DNA of 46,099 nucleotides, from assembly GCA_029946105.1 (NCBI GenBank), contig JAQSDW010000086.1:1-46099 (forward strand). The letters run 5' to 3'. The DNA comes from Reyranella sp. Lineage in GTDB: Bacteria > Pseudomonadota > Alphaproteobacteria > Reyranellales > Reyranellaceae. Position 1 is the stretch's first letter. The number at the start of each line of letters is the position of its first letter. A program made the translations under genes and the position numbers. This document shows, one piece after another, positions 1-8,093 of this stretch. The notes beneath the pieces were generated by a model. That model did no database searches, had not been told where the DNA came from, and saw nothing but the letters and a program-made list of their open reading frames with translations.

Positions 1-990
1 ATCCTCGGGCAGGCGCATGCGCATGACCTCATAGGGCAGGATGTGCAATGTCCGCGCATTGAGCTGCGCCAACTCCTCCACCAAGAAGCGGGCAGCGGCG
101 CGCCCGACGCGCGCGAAATCGACCGTCGCCACCAGGGTCTCGAGCGTGGTCACTGGCTCCACCGGATCGGCCGTGCCGAGCCGCGCCAGAAGCGCACAAA
201 GGGCGAGCGCCTCGACGCCGCGCTCGCGCAGGTCGGCGACCGCCATCGAACCGGTGCGCTTGCTCAAGCCGCCGCCCGTCGCATCGACCAGCAGCGGCAG
301 ATGCCCGAATATCGGCACGGTCGCGTCCAGAGCCTGGAACATCTGGAGCTGCGCGCCCGAGTTGGTGACGTGGTCCTCGCCCCGGATCACGTGCGTGATG
401 CTGAAGTCGATATCGTCGACCACCGACGTGAAGCTGTAGAGGTAGGTACCGTCGGCGCGTACCAGCACCGGATCGCTCTGGCTCGCCTCGTCGATGTGCT
501 GGGGCCCGCGCACCAGATCGTCCCAGCGGACTTCCTCCGAGACGAGCCGGAAGCGCCAGTGCGGCCGGCGTCCCTCGCCTTCCAGCCGCGCACGGTCGGC
601 ATCGGACAATCTGAGCGCAGCACGGTCATAGACCGGGGGCCGCCCCTGGGCCAGCAAACGCTTGCGCCTGAATTCCAGTTCCTCGGGCGTCTCGTAGCAG
701 GGATAGAGACGGGCCGATGCGATCAGCCGGTCGCGCGCGGCATCGTAGTGCGCCAGCCGATCCGACTGCTTCTCCTTGCGTGCCCAGTCGAGGCCGAGCC
801 ACGTGAGATCGCGCTCGATCGCCGTCTCGAATTCCGGCTTGCTGCGCGCGAGATCGGTGTCGTCGAGGCGCAGGATGAACGTGCCGCCGTAACGCCTGGC
901 GAACAGCCAGTTGAACAGCGCCGCCCGGATATTGCCGACATGCAGCAGCCCGGTCGGGCTCGGCGCGAAACGGACGATTGGGGCGATCAT
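1..990 (-). CDS. gltX: Glutamyl-tRNA synthetase, 3' end cut by window edge
   Basis: Class I aminoacyl-tRNA synthetase that charges tRNA with glutamate in the cytoplasm. The first 330 codons are present and the frame runs open through base 1, so the anticodon-binding C-terminus lies outside. The N-terminus shows the nucleotide-binding start (RFAPSPTG, then HVGN in place of HIGH). It is followed by a GEDH motif ([10 protein letters not shown]) and a KMSKS-type loop reading GLSKRTGS. Start chosen at the ATG at 990 because the conserved [10 protein letters not shown] follows at once; no strong ribosome binding site is visible. Alphaproteobacteria often carry two GluRS paralogues, one charging tRNA-Gln. 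The loop sequence hints at the second type, but this is not proven. The gene is divergent from the dienelactone hydrolase gene at 1074. Confidence 0.93.
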   Translation of the reverse strand, partial: MIAPIVRFAPSPTGLLHVGNIRAALFNWLFARRYGGTFILRLDDTDLARSKPEFETAIERDLTWLGLDWARKEKQSDRLAHYDAARDRLIASARLYPCYETPEELEFRRKRLLAQGRPPVYDRAALRLSDADRARLEGEGRRPHWRFRLVSEEVRWDDLVRGPQHIDEASQSDPVLVRADGTYLYSFTSVVDDIDFSITHVIRGEDHVTNSGAQLQMFQALDATVPIFGHLPLLVDATGGGLSKRTGSMAVADLRERGVEALALCALLARLGTADPVEPVTTLETLVATVDFARVGRAAARFLVEELAQLNARTLHILPYEVMRMRLPED

Positions 991-1073
991 GCGGCCCGAC
1001 TTGTGGCGACGGCCCGTTGGCGGGTCAAGCCGGGTCCGTTAGGGTGTGGAAAATAATAAGGGAAACGAACGGG

Positions 1074-1790
1074 ATGCTTACCGAAGATATCGAATATCGG
1101 GCGGACGGTATCCGCATGATCGGCCAATACGTCGTCGACGACACCAGGCCCGGCCGCCGCGCCGGCGTGTTGGTGTGCCATGAGGGCCCGGGCCTCACCG
1201 AGCACACCAAGAAGATCGCGGTGCGCCTTGCGGGGCTCGGTTATGCCGCATTTGCCATGGATTATCACGGCGACGGCAAGCCGCTCGCCAATCCCGCCGA
1301 TACCATGGCCCGGCTGGCGCCGTGGCGCGCCGATCCGGCCGGCATCCGCGTGCGGGCCACCGCGGCACTGGGCGTGCTGAAGGCCCGGAAGGAAGTCGAT
1401 CCGGCACGGATTGCCGCCATCGGCTACTGCTTCGGCGGCACAACGGCGCTCGAACTTGGCCGCAGCGGTGCCGACATCAAGGCGATCGTGGGCTTTCATT
1501 CCGGTCTCGCCACCGCCCGTCCGCAGGACGCGGCCAACATCAAGGCCAAGGTTCTGGTCTGTATCGGCGCCGACGATCCGATCATCCCGCCCGAACAGCG
1601 CGCCGATTTCGAGAAGGAGATGAAGGCCGCCAACCTCGACTGGCGCCTGCAGCTCTACGGCGGCGCGGGTCACAGCTTCACCAACCCGGCGGCCGACGCC
1701 CGCGGCATGAAGGGTTTCTTCTTCCACGAGGCGACCGACCGGCGCTCGTGGAACGCCATGATCGAACTGTTCAACGAAACGCTGAATTGA
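1074..1790 (+). CDS. Dienelactone hydrolase family protein
   Basis: A 238-residue alpha/beta hydrolase of the dienelactone hydrolase (carboxymethylenebutenolidase) family, cytoplasmic with no signal peptide. The family hydrolyses lactone or ester bonds, classically dienelactone in the chlorocatechol pathway. The triad is visible: Cys119 in GYCFGG, Asp168 in GADDPIIP and His200 in GGAGHSF. Start chosen at 1074 with an AAGGGA ribosome binding site about ten bases upstream; an upstream in-frame extension has no family similarity and overlaps the gltX start region. The TctC-type gene follows 25 bp downstream, so the two are probably co-transcribed. No other ring-cleavage gene is nearby, so the substrate is unknown. 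Confidence 0.9.
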   Translation: MLTEDIEYRADGIRMIGQYVVDDTRPGRRAGVLVCHEGPGLTEHTKKIAVRLAGLGYAAFAMDYHGDGKPLANPADTMARLAPWRADPAGIRVRATAALGVLKARKEVDPARIAAIGYCFGGTTALELGRSGADIKAIVGFHSGLATARPQDAANIKAKVLVCIGADDPIIPPEQRADFEKEMKAANLDWRLQLYGGAGHSFTNPAADARGMKGFFFHEATDRRSWNAMIELFNETLN

Positions 1791-1815
1791 AGAAAAACAA
1801 GGGAGGACCATAACA

Positions 1816-2790
1816 ATGAAACGTCGCAATCTTCTCGCCCTCGGCGCGGGCGCACTGACCGCTCCTTCGATCGTGCGTGCCCAGGCCAAGTACCCAGAGC
1901 GCACGATACGCCTCATCATACCCTTCGCACCGGCCGGCCCGACCGACATCATTGGCCGCATGGTGGCCGACAAGATGACGGCGCTTCTCGGACAAACCGT
2001 GGTCGTCGAAAACAAGTCGGGTGCTGCCGGATCGATCGGTGCCGTCGAGGGCAAGAACGCCAAGCCCGATGGCTACACATTCCTGTTCGCCACATCGTCG
2101 ACGCACGCCATCAATCCGACGGCGTTCGTTCATCCGGCCTACGACGCGGTCAAGGATTTCACGCCGATCTCCTCGATCTGCGTCAATCCGCTGGTGCTGG
2201 TGACGCATCCCTCGATGCCGGACTCGGTCAGGGGCCTGGTCGAGTTGATGAAAAAGAACCCCGGCAAATATTCCTACGCCTCGTCGGGCAACGGCAGCAT
2301 CCTTCATCTCGCCACCGAGTACTTCAAGCGCGACGTCGGCGGCATCGATGTGGTCCACGTGCCCTACCGCGGCTCAGGCCCCGCTCTGCAGGACCTGCTG
2401 GCGGGCAACGTCGCCTGGATGTTCGAGACCTTCAGCACGACATTGCAGCAACACCGCGCCGGCAAGCTCCGCATCCTTGGCTACGCCCACGCCAAGCGGG
2501 CGCCGATCGCGCCCGAGATCCCGACCATGATCGAGGCCGGCGTGCCGGGATACGAGGCCTATACGTTCAACCTCATCTTGGGACCAGCCGGCGTGCCCAA
2601 GGACGTCGTCGACACGGTCGATCAGGCTTCGCGCAAGCTCATGACCGATCCCACCGTCATCAAGTTCCTGGAAGACATCGCCGCCGTGCCGACGACCGAC
2701 ACCTCGCCGGAACGCACGGCGAAGTTCATCAAGGACGAAATCGCCAAATGGGCGCCGGTGATCCGCGCCGCGGGTGTGAAGATCGAGTAG
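1816..2790 (+). CDS. Tripartite tricarboxylate transporter substrate-binding protein (TctC/Bug)
   Basis: A 324-residue periplasmic solute-binding protein of the Bug/TctC family, which binds carboxylates and other small organic acids. The N-terminus has twin arginines (KRRNLL), a hydrophobic stretch and an Ala-x-Ala-like end (VRAQA), so it is exported, possibly by Tat. Family hallmarks follow: YPERTIRLIIPFAPAGPTD, VVVENKSGAAGSIG and a VPYRGSGPALQDLLAGNV segment near the middle. A GGGAGG ribosome binding site precedes the ATG. No TctA/TctB membrane genes are adjacent, which is usual for Bug orphans in proteobacteria. The hydrolase immediately upstream suggests that a linked ester or lactone substrate is taken up, but that is inference. 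Confidence 0.93.
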   Translation: MKRRNLLALGAGALTAPSIVRAQAKYPERTIRLIIPFAPAGPTDIIGRMVADKMTALLGQTVVVENKSGAAGSIGAVEGKNAKPDGYTFLFATSSTHAINPTAFVHPAYDAVKDFTPISSICVNPLVLVTHPSMPDSVRGLVELMKKNPGKYSYASSGNGSILHLATEYFKRDVGGIDVVHVPYRGSGPALQDLLAGNVAWMFETFSTTLQQHRAGKLRILGYAHAKRAPIAPEIPTMIEAGVPGYEAYTFNLILGPAGVPKDVVDTVDQASRKLMTDPTVIKFLEDIAAVPTTDTSPERTAKFIKDEIAKWAPVIRAAGVKIE

Positions 2791-2799
2791 CTCGCCGCC

Positions 2800-3228
2800 T
2801 TACCTGTAGCCCGGCGGCGGCGCGACGTTGCCTGGCGTAGGTGAAATCGGCGCCTGCTGCGGCATGGTGTAAGGCGTCGGCAAGGTCGAGTTCATGATGC
2901 TGCCCGGGCTGCCGCCTTCGCTGGGGCTCGCCACGCTGCCCGGTGCGTTCTCGCCGACGGAGCTGATCCAGTAGCCGGCGACGGCGTTTGACTTGTCTCC
3001 CGCCGTTTTCGCCTGGACATCGACCATGCCGATCCGCTGACCGGACTTGTTGACGCGATAGCCCTGGGCATCGAGCTGATAGCCCTCGTTGTCGATGCGC
3101 GTGCCGCCCTGCTCGGTCCGGAACGCGGCCGGCGGGGTCACCTCGGTGTACAGGGGCTTCGGCAACGGATCGCAGCCTGCGAGCGCCAGTCCTCCCAGCA
3201 TCGCGGCAAACAGTTTTCTCGCGGCCAT
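2800..3228 (-). CDS. Small proline-rich lipoprotein, unknown function
   Basis: Predicted 142-residue lipoprotein. Signal peptide residues 1-18 end in the lipobox LALAG followed by Cys19, the expected lipidation site. The mature part has a short region with repeated GYxL/GYRV elements (EGYQLDAQGYRV, then GQRIG) and a C-terminus rich in Pro, Gly and Ser. The start at 3228 has a GGGGA ribosome binding site seven bases upstream; an ATG ten codons earlier would place charged residues before the signal peptide and has no such site. It converges on the TctC gene, with only nine bases between the stop codons. I do not recognise a named family; a surface or periplasmic structural role is only a guess. 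Confidence 0.72.
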   Translation of the reverse strand: MAARKLFAAMLGGLALAGCDPLPKPLYTEVTPPAAFRTEQGGTRIDNEGYQLDAQGYRVNKSGQRIGMVDVQAKTAGDKSNAVAGYWISSVGENAPGSVASPSEGGSPGSIMNSTLPTPYTMPQQAPISPTPGNVAPPPGYR

Positions 3229-3302
3229 CGGCTTTCCCCAAATTTCGGCAGTCATCATAGCGGAAATCGTAAGGAACCCGGAAGGGCCGTACCGTCAACA
3301 AA

Positions 3303-3328
3303 AAAGCCCGTCCTTTCGGACGGGCTTT
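3303..3328 (-). terminator. Intrinsic terminator of the phasin gene
   Basis: A perfect 11-bp inverted repeat (AAAGCCCGTCC / GGACGGGCTTT) with a four-base loop. Read on the minus strand it is followed by a run of six T, then GTTG. It lies 19 bp beyond the phasin stop at 3347, the right place and orientation for a Rho-independent terminator of that gene. The lipoprotein gene at 3228 starts beyond it, so it also insulates that gene. Confidence 0.9.
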
Positions 3329-3346
3329 AGTGCCGGCAACGGCGGT

Positions 3347-3805
3347 TTAGGCCGCGATCTTGGTGAACTTCTCGAGGCGTTCCTGGACGGGGCGAACGAC
3401 ATCGTCCGCCGTCTTGCGTACGAGCGCGCCGAGATCCTGCGCCTGGGCGATGCGGGTCTCGAGGCGGCCGCGCCAGTACTTGGCCGAGACGTCGAACGCC
3501 TCGAGCGGCGACTTGGCGGCGAGCAGGTCGCGCATGGCGGCGAAGCCGGCGTCGGCATCTTCCTTGGCGACGTCGAGCAGTTTCAGGCTGGCCTTGGCGG
3601 CGTTGTCGCGGGCCTGCGTGGCCTGGGCATTGAGCTGCTCGGACGCGGTCTGCGCGGCCTTGCTGATCTGCTCGAAGCCTTCGGTCGCCTTGCGGACGCC
3701 GATCTGGGCGTATTCGCGGACGCGCTCGCCGGCAGCCTTGGTGGTCTCGGTGGCATGCTCGATCACGGTGTCGAGCGCGGCGGTGTTGGTGTTGGTCGTG
3801 GTCAT
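3347..3805 (-). CDS. Phasin family protein
   Basis: A 152-residue, Ala-rich, almost wholly helical protein with a phasin-family pattern. Phasins coat polyhydroxyalkanoate granules or other storage inclusions and control their size and number. A short Thr/Asn-rich head (TTTNTNT) is followed by amphipathic helices, with KSPLEAFDVSAKYWRGRLET near residues 100-120; this type of segment is typical of proteobacterial phasins. Start at 3805 is chosen for the AGGAA site upstream; an ATG ten codons earlier lacks one. The gene has its own terminator at 3303-3328 and faces away from the WS/DGAT gene at 4080. An AT-rich regulatory region lies between them. Confidence 0.87.
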   Translation of the reverse strand: MTTTNTNTAALDTVIEHATETTKAAGERVREYAQIGVRKATEGFEQISKAAQTASEQLNAQATQARDNAAKASLKLLDVAKEDADAGFAAMRDLLAAKSPLEAFDVSAKYWRGRLETRIAQAQDLGALVRKTADDVVRPVQERLEKFTKIAA

Positions 3806-3844
3806 GTTCGTTCCTGCGGTTGTTTTGTGGTCCAAATGATCAAG

Positions 3845-3874
3845 CCCCAGGGGGTCTCCCCCGTGCCTCTGGGG
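3845..3874 (-). promoter_or_regulatory. GC-rich hairpin upstream of the phasin start
   Basis: Two stacked inverted repeats: outer arms CCCCAG/CTGGGG and inner arms GGGGG/CCCCC around a three-base loop. It lies 40-69 bases before the phasin start codon. If the candidate -10 at 3876-3881 is real, the inner hairpin falls in the 5' untranslated leader. It could affect mRNA stability or translation; no U-run follows, so a simple terminator is unlikely. Confidence 0.45.
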
Positions 3875-3892
3875 CGATATATGGGATCATTA

Positions 3893-3926
3893 TTGTGCAT
3901 CGCAACATTAATTTGTGCGGTGCGAG
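3893..3926. promoter_or_regulatory. Paired 20-bp-spaced repeats, candidate PhaR sites
   Basis: Two related elements, TTGTGCATCGCAAC (3893-3906) and TTGTGCGGTGCGAG (3913-3926), begin exactly 20 bp apart, about two helical turns, in AT-rich DNA between the divergent phasin and WS/DGAT genes. The core TGC-N3-GC resembles the TGC/GCA motif recognised by the polyhydroxyalkanoate-responsive repressor PhaR. The first copy also overlaps a possible phasin -35 (TTGCGA on the minus strand) placed 18 bp from a possible -10 (TATATC). The assignment is inference. Confidence 0.45.
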
Positions 3927-4079
3927 AAGAAATATTGATTATTGAATTATTCCAATAGCTTAGGGATCTATTACGGAGCTCCAGCAGTCCCGGCAAGGCT
4001 GTGCCGCTTGCCTCGGACGGGGTCGACGGAGGACAAATCGACCAACGAATGAAACAAAGACCGAGTTCGGGAGAACGCC

Positions 4080-5534
4080 ATGGAGCAGCAGCAGCTGTCC
4101 GGCATCGACGCGTCGTTTCTTTATCTGGAAACGCCCGAAACGCCCATGCATGTGGCCGGGCTCACCTATTTCGAGCTGCCGCAAGGCTTTGAGGGCAGCT
4201 TCTACCAGCACTTCCGAAAGTTCTTCGAAGGCCGCCTGCACACCATCCCGATCTTCTCCAAGCGGCTGGCGCCCTCGCTCTACGATCTCGACCATCCCGG
4301 CTGGGTCGACGAGAACGAAATCGACCTCGACTATCACCTGCGCGAGACGACGCTGCCCGCGCCAGGCTCGGAGGCTCAACTCGAGGAAGTGATCGCGCGG
4401 CTGCACGCCAACACGCTCGATCGCAGCCGGCCGCTCTGGCAGTTCTACATCATCACCGGTCTCGCCAGCGGCCAGGGGGTTCTCTATTCCAAGGTCCACC
4501 ACGCGGCGGTCGACGGCGGCGCCGGCATGGCGATCAACAAGGCGCTCTATGACGTGACTGTGGTGCCGCGCGACGTGGCGCCGCCGCCCCCCAAGGCGGC
4601 CAAGACCAAGGCCGCACCTACGGCGCCGATCTCGGTCGATCCGGCGAAGGGCCTTGCCGATATCATGGGCAACATGATGCGCCAGCAGCTTAAGATGTGG
4701 GAAGCAGCGCCGCAGATTCTGAGCTCGATGACCAACGCCTTCCTGGCCAAGCCCGGCGAGATGCCCGCGGCCCTCGGCACGCTGCAGAGCCTGATCACTC
4801 AACTGCCGACCTTGAACGCGCCGCGGACGCCGTTCAACGCCACCATCACCCGTGAGCGCAGCTATGCTGCGCGCACCATCTCGCTCACCGATGCAAAAGC
4901 AGTGGCCAAGGCGAGCGGCGCAAAACTGAACGACGTCGTACTGGCGATCTGTGGAGGTGCGTTGCGCCGCTATCTCCAGGAAAAAGGTCAATTGCCGGAC
5001 AAGCCGCTGATCGCCGGCGTGCCGATCAGCTTGCGCGAGCCCGGCGACACGCGACAGAACAACCAGGTCTCGGGCATGCTCTGCCAGATTGCGACCGATA
5101 TCGCCGATCCCTCGGAGCGGCTGAAAGCGATCCTCAAATCTTCATCCGAGGCCAAGCAGATCGCCGGCACCTTCCGCGACGCCGTCCCGCAGGACTTCGC
5201 CTTCGTCGGCGCCCCGATCCTGCTGCAGCTGGTGATGCTGATCTATGGTCGCAGCGGTCTGGCCGACAAGATTCCGATGCCGATGAACGTCACCATCTCC
5301 AACGTGCCCGGTCCGCCGATGCCGCTCTACTGCGCCGGCGCCAAGGTGACGGCGCTTCATCCGGTATCAATCCCTGCCCATGGCGCTGCTCTCAACATCA
5401 CCGTCCAGAGCTACATGGATGCGCTCAACTTCGGCCTCACAGCAGACCGTCGCGCGGTGCCGGACGTCGATCGGCTGGGCGACTACGTGGTCGAGTCGGC
5501 CGCCGAGCTGACGAAGGCTGTCGCAACCCCTTGA
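4080..5534 (+). CDS. WS/DGAT-type O-acyltransferase (wax ester/triacylglycerol synthase)
   Basis: A 484-residue bifunctional wax ester synthase/acyl-CoA:diacylglycerol acyltransferase family enzyme. The family joins acyl-CoA to fatty alcohols or diacylglycerol to make neutral storage lipid at the inner membrane. The catalytic HHxxxDG motif is intact at residues 140-146 (HHAAVDG), preceded by PLWQFYIITGL. The C-terminal domain carries the usual NVTISNVPGP segment. Full family length. The ATG at 4080 has a GGGAG site upstream. An alpha/beta hydrolase gene follows 57 bp downstream on the same strand, and phasin genes flank the pair on both sides. This suggests a neutral-lipid or mixed storage-granule locus. 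Confidence 0.94.
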   Translation: MEQQQLSGIDASFLYLETPETPMHVAGLTYFELPQGFEGSFYQHFRKFFEGRLHTIPIFSKRLAPSLYDLDHPGWVDENEIDLDYHLRETTLPAPGSEAQLEEVIARLHANTLDRSRPLWQFYIITGLASGQGVLYSKVHHAAVDGGAGMAINKALYDVTVVPRDVAPPPPKAAKTKAAPTAPISVDPAKGLADIMGNMMRQQLKMWEAAPQILSSMTNAFLAKPGEMPAALGTLQSLITQLPTLNAPRTPFNATITRERSYAARTISLTDAKAVAKASGAKLNDVVLAICGGALRRYLQEKGQLPDKPLIAGVPISLREPGDTRQNNQVSGMLCQIATDIADPSERLKAILKSSSEAKQIAGTFRDAVPQDFAFVGAPILLQLVMLIYGRSGLADKIPMPMNVTISNVPGPPMPLYCAGAKVTALHPVSIPAHGAALNITVQSYMDALNFGLTADRRAVPDVDRLGDYVVESAAELTKAVATP

Positions 5535-5591
5535 TGCACTTCCGCGTTGTTGCCATCTGTGACACGCTGGCCACAACAACAAGGAGGCCTC

Positions 5592-6368
5592 ATGACGGCT
5601 ACCGTTGAAGCGTCGCGCCCCCCTTCGCGAACGCTCCTGTTTCTCGAAGGCCGCGCCGTGCAGGAACTTGGCGCTTTCTGGATGCTCAGGCCCTGGCTGG
5701 CAGCGGCGCCACGTGGCGACGGCCATCCGGTTCTCGTGCTACCGGGCCTGCTCGCGACCGATCTATCGACGCAGCCGCTCCGCAGTTTCCTGAAGTCGCA
5801 CGGCTATGCCACGCATGGCTGGAAGCAGGGCCGCAACCTCGGCCTGCGGTCGGGTGTCGAGCGCAGCATGCTGGAGCGTGTGGAAGAGCTCTACGACCGC
5901 CATGGCGGCCGCAAGATCAGCCTGGTCGGCTGGAGCCTGGGCGGGATTTATGCCCGGCAACTGGCCAAGCGCGTGCCCGAAAAGGTGCGCCTTGTGATAA
6001 GCTTGGGCAGCCCTTTCACCGGCAGCCCCAAGGCAACCAACGCCTGGCGGGTCTATGAAATCGCGTCGGGCCAGCGCGTCGACGACAGCGAGAAGCACAT
6101 TGCCGGCCCGCTGTCCGATCCGCCGCCGGTGCCGACCACGTCGATCTTCAGCCGCTCCGACGGTATCTGTGCATGGCAGACCTGCCTCAACGAAGAGGGC
6201 GAGCAGGTCGAGAACATCGAGGTTTATGGAAGCCACTGCGGGCTCGGCCACCATCCGGCGGCGGTCTATGCCGTCGCCGATCGCCTCGCCCAAGCCGAAG
6301 GCAAATGGAAGAAGTTCGACCGGTCCGGCTGGAAGAGCGTGATCTTTCCGGACTGGAAGCGGGCCTAG
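5592..6368 (+). CDS. Alpha/beta hydrolase, lipase/acyltransferase-like
   Basis: A 258-residue alpha/beta hydrolase. The nucleophile elbow is GWSLGG with Ser115, preceded by a VLVLPGLLATD oxyanion segment. A likely catalytic His lies in the late YGSHCGLGHHP segment, and an Asp occurs in the preceding SRSDGICAW stretch. There is no signal peptide. The start at 5592 is fixed by a strong AAGGAGG site; an in-frame ATG 15 codons earlier has none. It lies directly after the WS/DGAT acyltransferase gene and probably shares its transcript, so a role in neutral-lipid turnover or lipid-body metabolism is plausible. Its stop overlaps the stop of the convergent phasin gene by four bases (CTAG). Confidence 0.85.
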   Translation: MTATVEASRPPSRTLLFLEGRAVQELGAFWMLRPWLAAAPRGDGHPVLVLPGLLATDLSTQPLRSFLKSHGYATHGWKQGRNLGLRSGVERSMLERVEELYDRHGGRKISLVGWSLGGIYARQLAKRVPEKVRLVISLGSPFTGSPKATNAWRVYEIASGQRVDDSEKHIAGPLSDPPPVPTTSIFSRSDGICAWQTCLNEEGEQVENIEVYGSHCGLGHHPAAVYAVADRLAQAEGKWKKFDRSGWKSVIFPDWKRA

Positions 6369-6790
6369 GACTTCTTCTCGACGGTGGCCCGGATCTCCTC
6401 GTAGGATTCCTTCATCCGGTCCTGCACGATCTTGAATGCCTCGGTGCTCGACTTCTGCACCAGTTCGGCGATGTCGCGCGTGTTGGCGATCGTCGCTTCC
6501 ATCGCCTTCTTGGCGAACTCCGCCTGCTTGGCCATGGCATCCTGCGGCGAGCCGCCGGGCTTGTAGGCCTGCGCCATCTCGGCCATGTCCTTCATCGCCG
6601 CCTCGAAGATCGCGCGTTGCTTCTGGGCAATCTCGCTCGCCCCCCCGGCGACCGCCTGCCACGACTTCGTCATGGCCTCCAGGTTCTTCTGCTGATGCTC
6701 CATGATCTTGGTCATGTCGAACGACGGGACCTTGAGCTGCTCGCCAAACTTCTTGAACATGTCGGTGAAGTTCTGTGCTGGGTCGGCCAT
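6365..6790 (-). CDS. Phasin-like protein, second copy in the locus
   Basis: A 141-residue all-helical protein of the phasin type, divergent from the one at 3347. Typical features are an N-terminal FTDMFKKFGEQLKVPSFD segment, then MEHQQKNLEAMTKSWQAV and a long amphipathic helix ending in a charged tail. Family members bind storage granule surfaces. The start has a GGAGG-type site (AGGAGGTTCGC). It lies 16 bp beyond the DUF445 gene on the same strand but after it, so it may be read from that operon or its own promoter. Its stop overlaps that of the hydrolase gene. Together with the first phasin it brackets the acyltransferase/hydrolase pair. Confidence 0.85.
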   Translation of the reverse strand: MADPAQNFTDMFKKFGEQLKVPSFDMTKIMEHQQKNLEAMTKSWQAVAGGASEIAQKQRAIFEAAMKDMAEMAQAYKPGGSPQDAMAKQAEFAKKAMEATIANTRDIAELVQKSSTEAFKIVQDRMKESYEEIRATVEKKS

Positions 6791-6806
6791 GCGAACCTCC
6801 TGTCGG

Positions 6807-8093
6807 TTAGAGGTACAGCTTCAACCCCTGCTCCAGGCCGTGCAAGGCCAATCCGGCCAGCCCGCCGATCATGGCACCATTGAAACGGATATATTGCAGG
6901 TCGCGGCCGACGGTGAGTTCGATGCGACCGATCAGCACGTCGATGTCCCAGGACCTGACCTGATCGGCGATGAAGCGGCCGACGCCGCTCTTCTGTGTCT
7001 CCACGAAGTCGGCAAGTACCCGCACCATGCCGCGGTTGATCTCGGCGCGGATTGCCGGGTCTCGCGCAAGCTGGCCGCCGACATCGACCAGCATCGCTTC
7101 GAGCTGCCGTCGGATCTGACCGTCGGGGGCGCGGGCATCCTGCTCGAGGAAGCTGCGCAGGCTTTCCCACGCGCCCTCAGCCACCGCGGCGATCTCCGGC
7201 CGCGCCAGCAGATCGCGCTTCAGGCTTTCGGCGCGACGCGCAAAGGCATCGGAGTTGCGCAGCTGCTCGATGAAACCTGTCACAAAACCGTCGAATTCGC
7301 GGCGCAGCGGATGCTGCGGATCGACCCGCGCTTCCTGGATGAAGGCGGTGGTCGAGGCCACGATCTTGCGCAGGAGATAGGCGTCGGCGCGGTAGAGATT
7401 GAAAAGGGCCGGCAATTCCTTGCGGATCTTTTGGCGCAGTGCCTCGAGCGTTTCCTCGTTGGCCAGAACCTTGTCCAGCGCCCCCAGGAGTTCATTGAGC
7501 AGGCGCTGATGCCGGCCCTTCTCGGTAATCGCGCTCAGGAGACCGGCGGCGAGCGGTGCCAGTTCCACCCGCTCCAATTCGGTCATGATGCGCTTGCCGA
7601 GGAAGCCGCGAAGCCCGGACTGATCGATCGCCGCCAGGGTCTGCGGCAGCAGACGCAACACAAACCGTGCGAGGGCGGCGCTGCGTTCGCGGTCGGACAG
7701 CCACTCGGCGACGAGCGCAGCGAAATCGACCTCGCGCAGCCGTGCCTCGACGGGTTCAGGCGCCAGGAAATTGGTCTCGATGAACTCGCCGAGCGTATCG
7801 GCGATACGCTGATGATTGCGCTGGATGATCGCGGTGTGCGGGATCGGCAGGCCAAGCGGCCGGCGGAACAGCGCGACCACCGCATACCAGTCGGCAAGCC
7901 CGCCCACTGTTGCGGCCGCCGCGAAGGCTGCGACGTAGCCCCAGACCCAGTGAACGGGTTCATAATGCCGCGCCACGACGAACAACACGGCAGTGCACAC
8001 CAGCACGAGTGTTGCAGCACCCTTGATGCGACGCAGATCGCGGGCGCGCGCGCGATCACGCGGATCTGGCAGGCGGTTCAGCTGCTCGCCCAC
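6807..8093 (-). CDS. DUF445 family membrane protein (YjiN-like)
   Basis: A 428-residue protein of the DUF445/YjiN family, function unknown. Two N-terminal membrane helices (about residues 26-42 and 51-65) precede the family signature GGLADWYAVVALFRRPLGLP. The phrase IPHTAIIQRNHQRIADTLG follows, then a long soluble, coiled-coil-prone domain and a final hydrophobic segment (GAMIGGLAGLALHGLEQG). Start is a GTG at 8093, inside the last codons of the upstream P450 gene (16-bp overlap), indicating translational coupling. No functional link to the P450 is known. DUF445 proteins have been proposed to act at the cell envelope, but nothing here confirms this. Confidence 0.87.
   Translation of the reverse strand: MGEQLNRLPDPRDRARARDLRRIKGAATLVLVCTAVLFVVARHYEPVHWVWGYVAAFAAAATVGGLADWYAVVALFRRPLGLPIPHTAIIQRNHQRIADTLGEFIETNFLAPEPVEARLREVDFAALVAEWLSDRERSAALARFVLRLLPQTLAAIDQSGLRGFLGKRIMTELERVELAPLAAGLLSAITEKGRHQRLLNELLGALDKVLANEETLEALRQKIRKELPALFNLYRADAYLLRKIVASTTAFIQEARVDPQHPLRREFDGFVTGFIEQLRNSDAFARRAESLKRDLLARPEIAAVAEGAWESLRSFLEQDARAPDGQIRRQLEAMLVDVGGQLARDPAIRAEINRGMVRVLADFVETQKSGVGRFIADQVRSWDIDVLIGRIELTVGRDLQYIRFNGAMIGGLAGLALHGLEQGLKLYL

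Noticed and set aside
978..1073. Upstream in-frame extension of the dienelactone hydrolase
   Set aside because: Overlaps the gltX start region, lacks family sequence, and a good ribosome binding site precedes the ATG at 1074.
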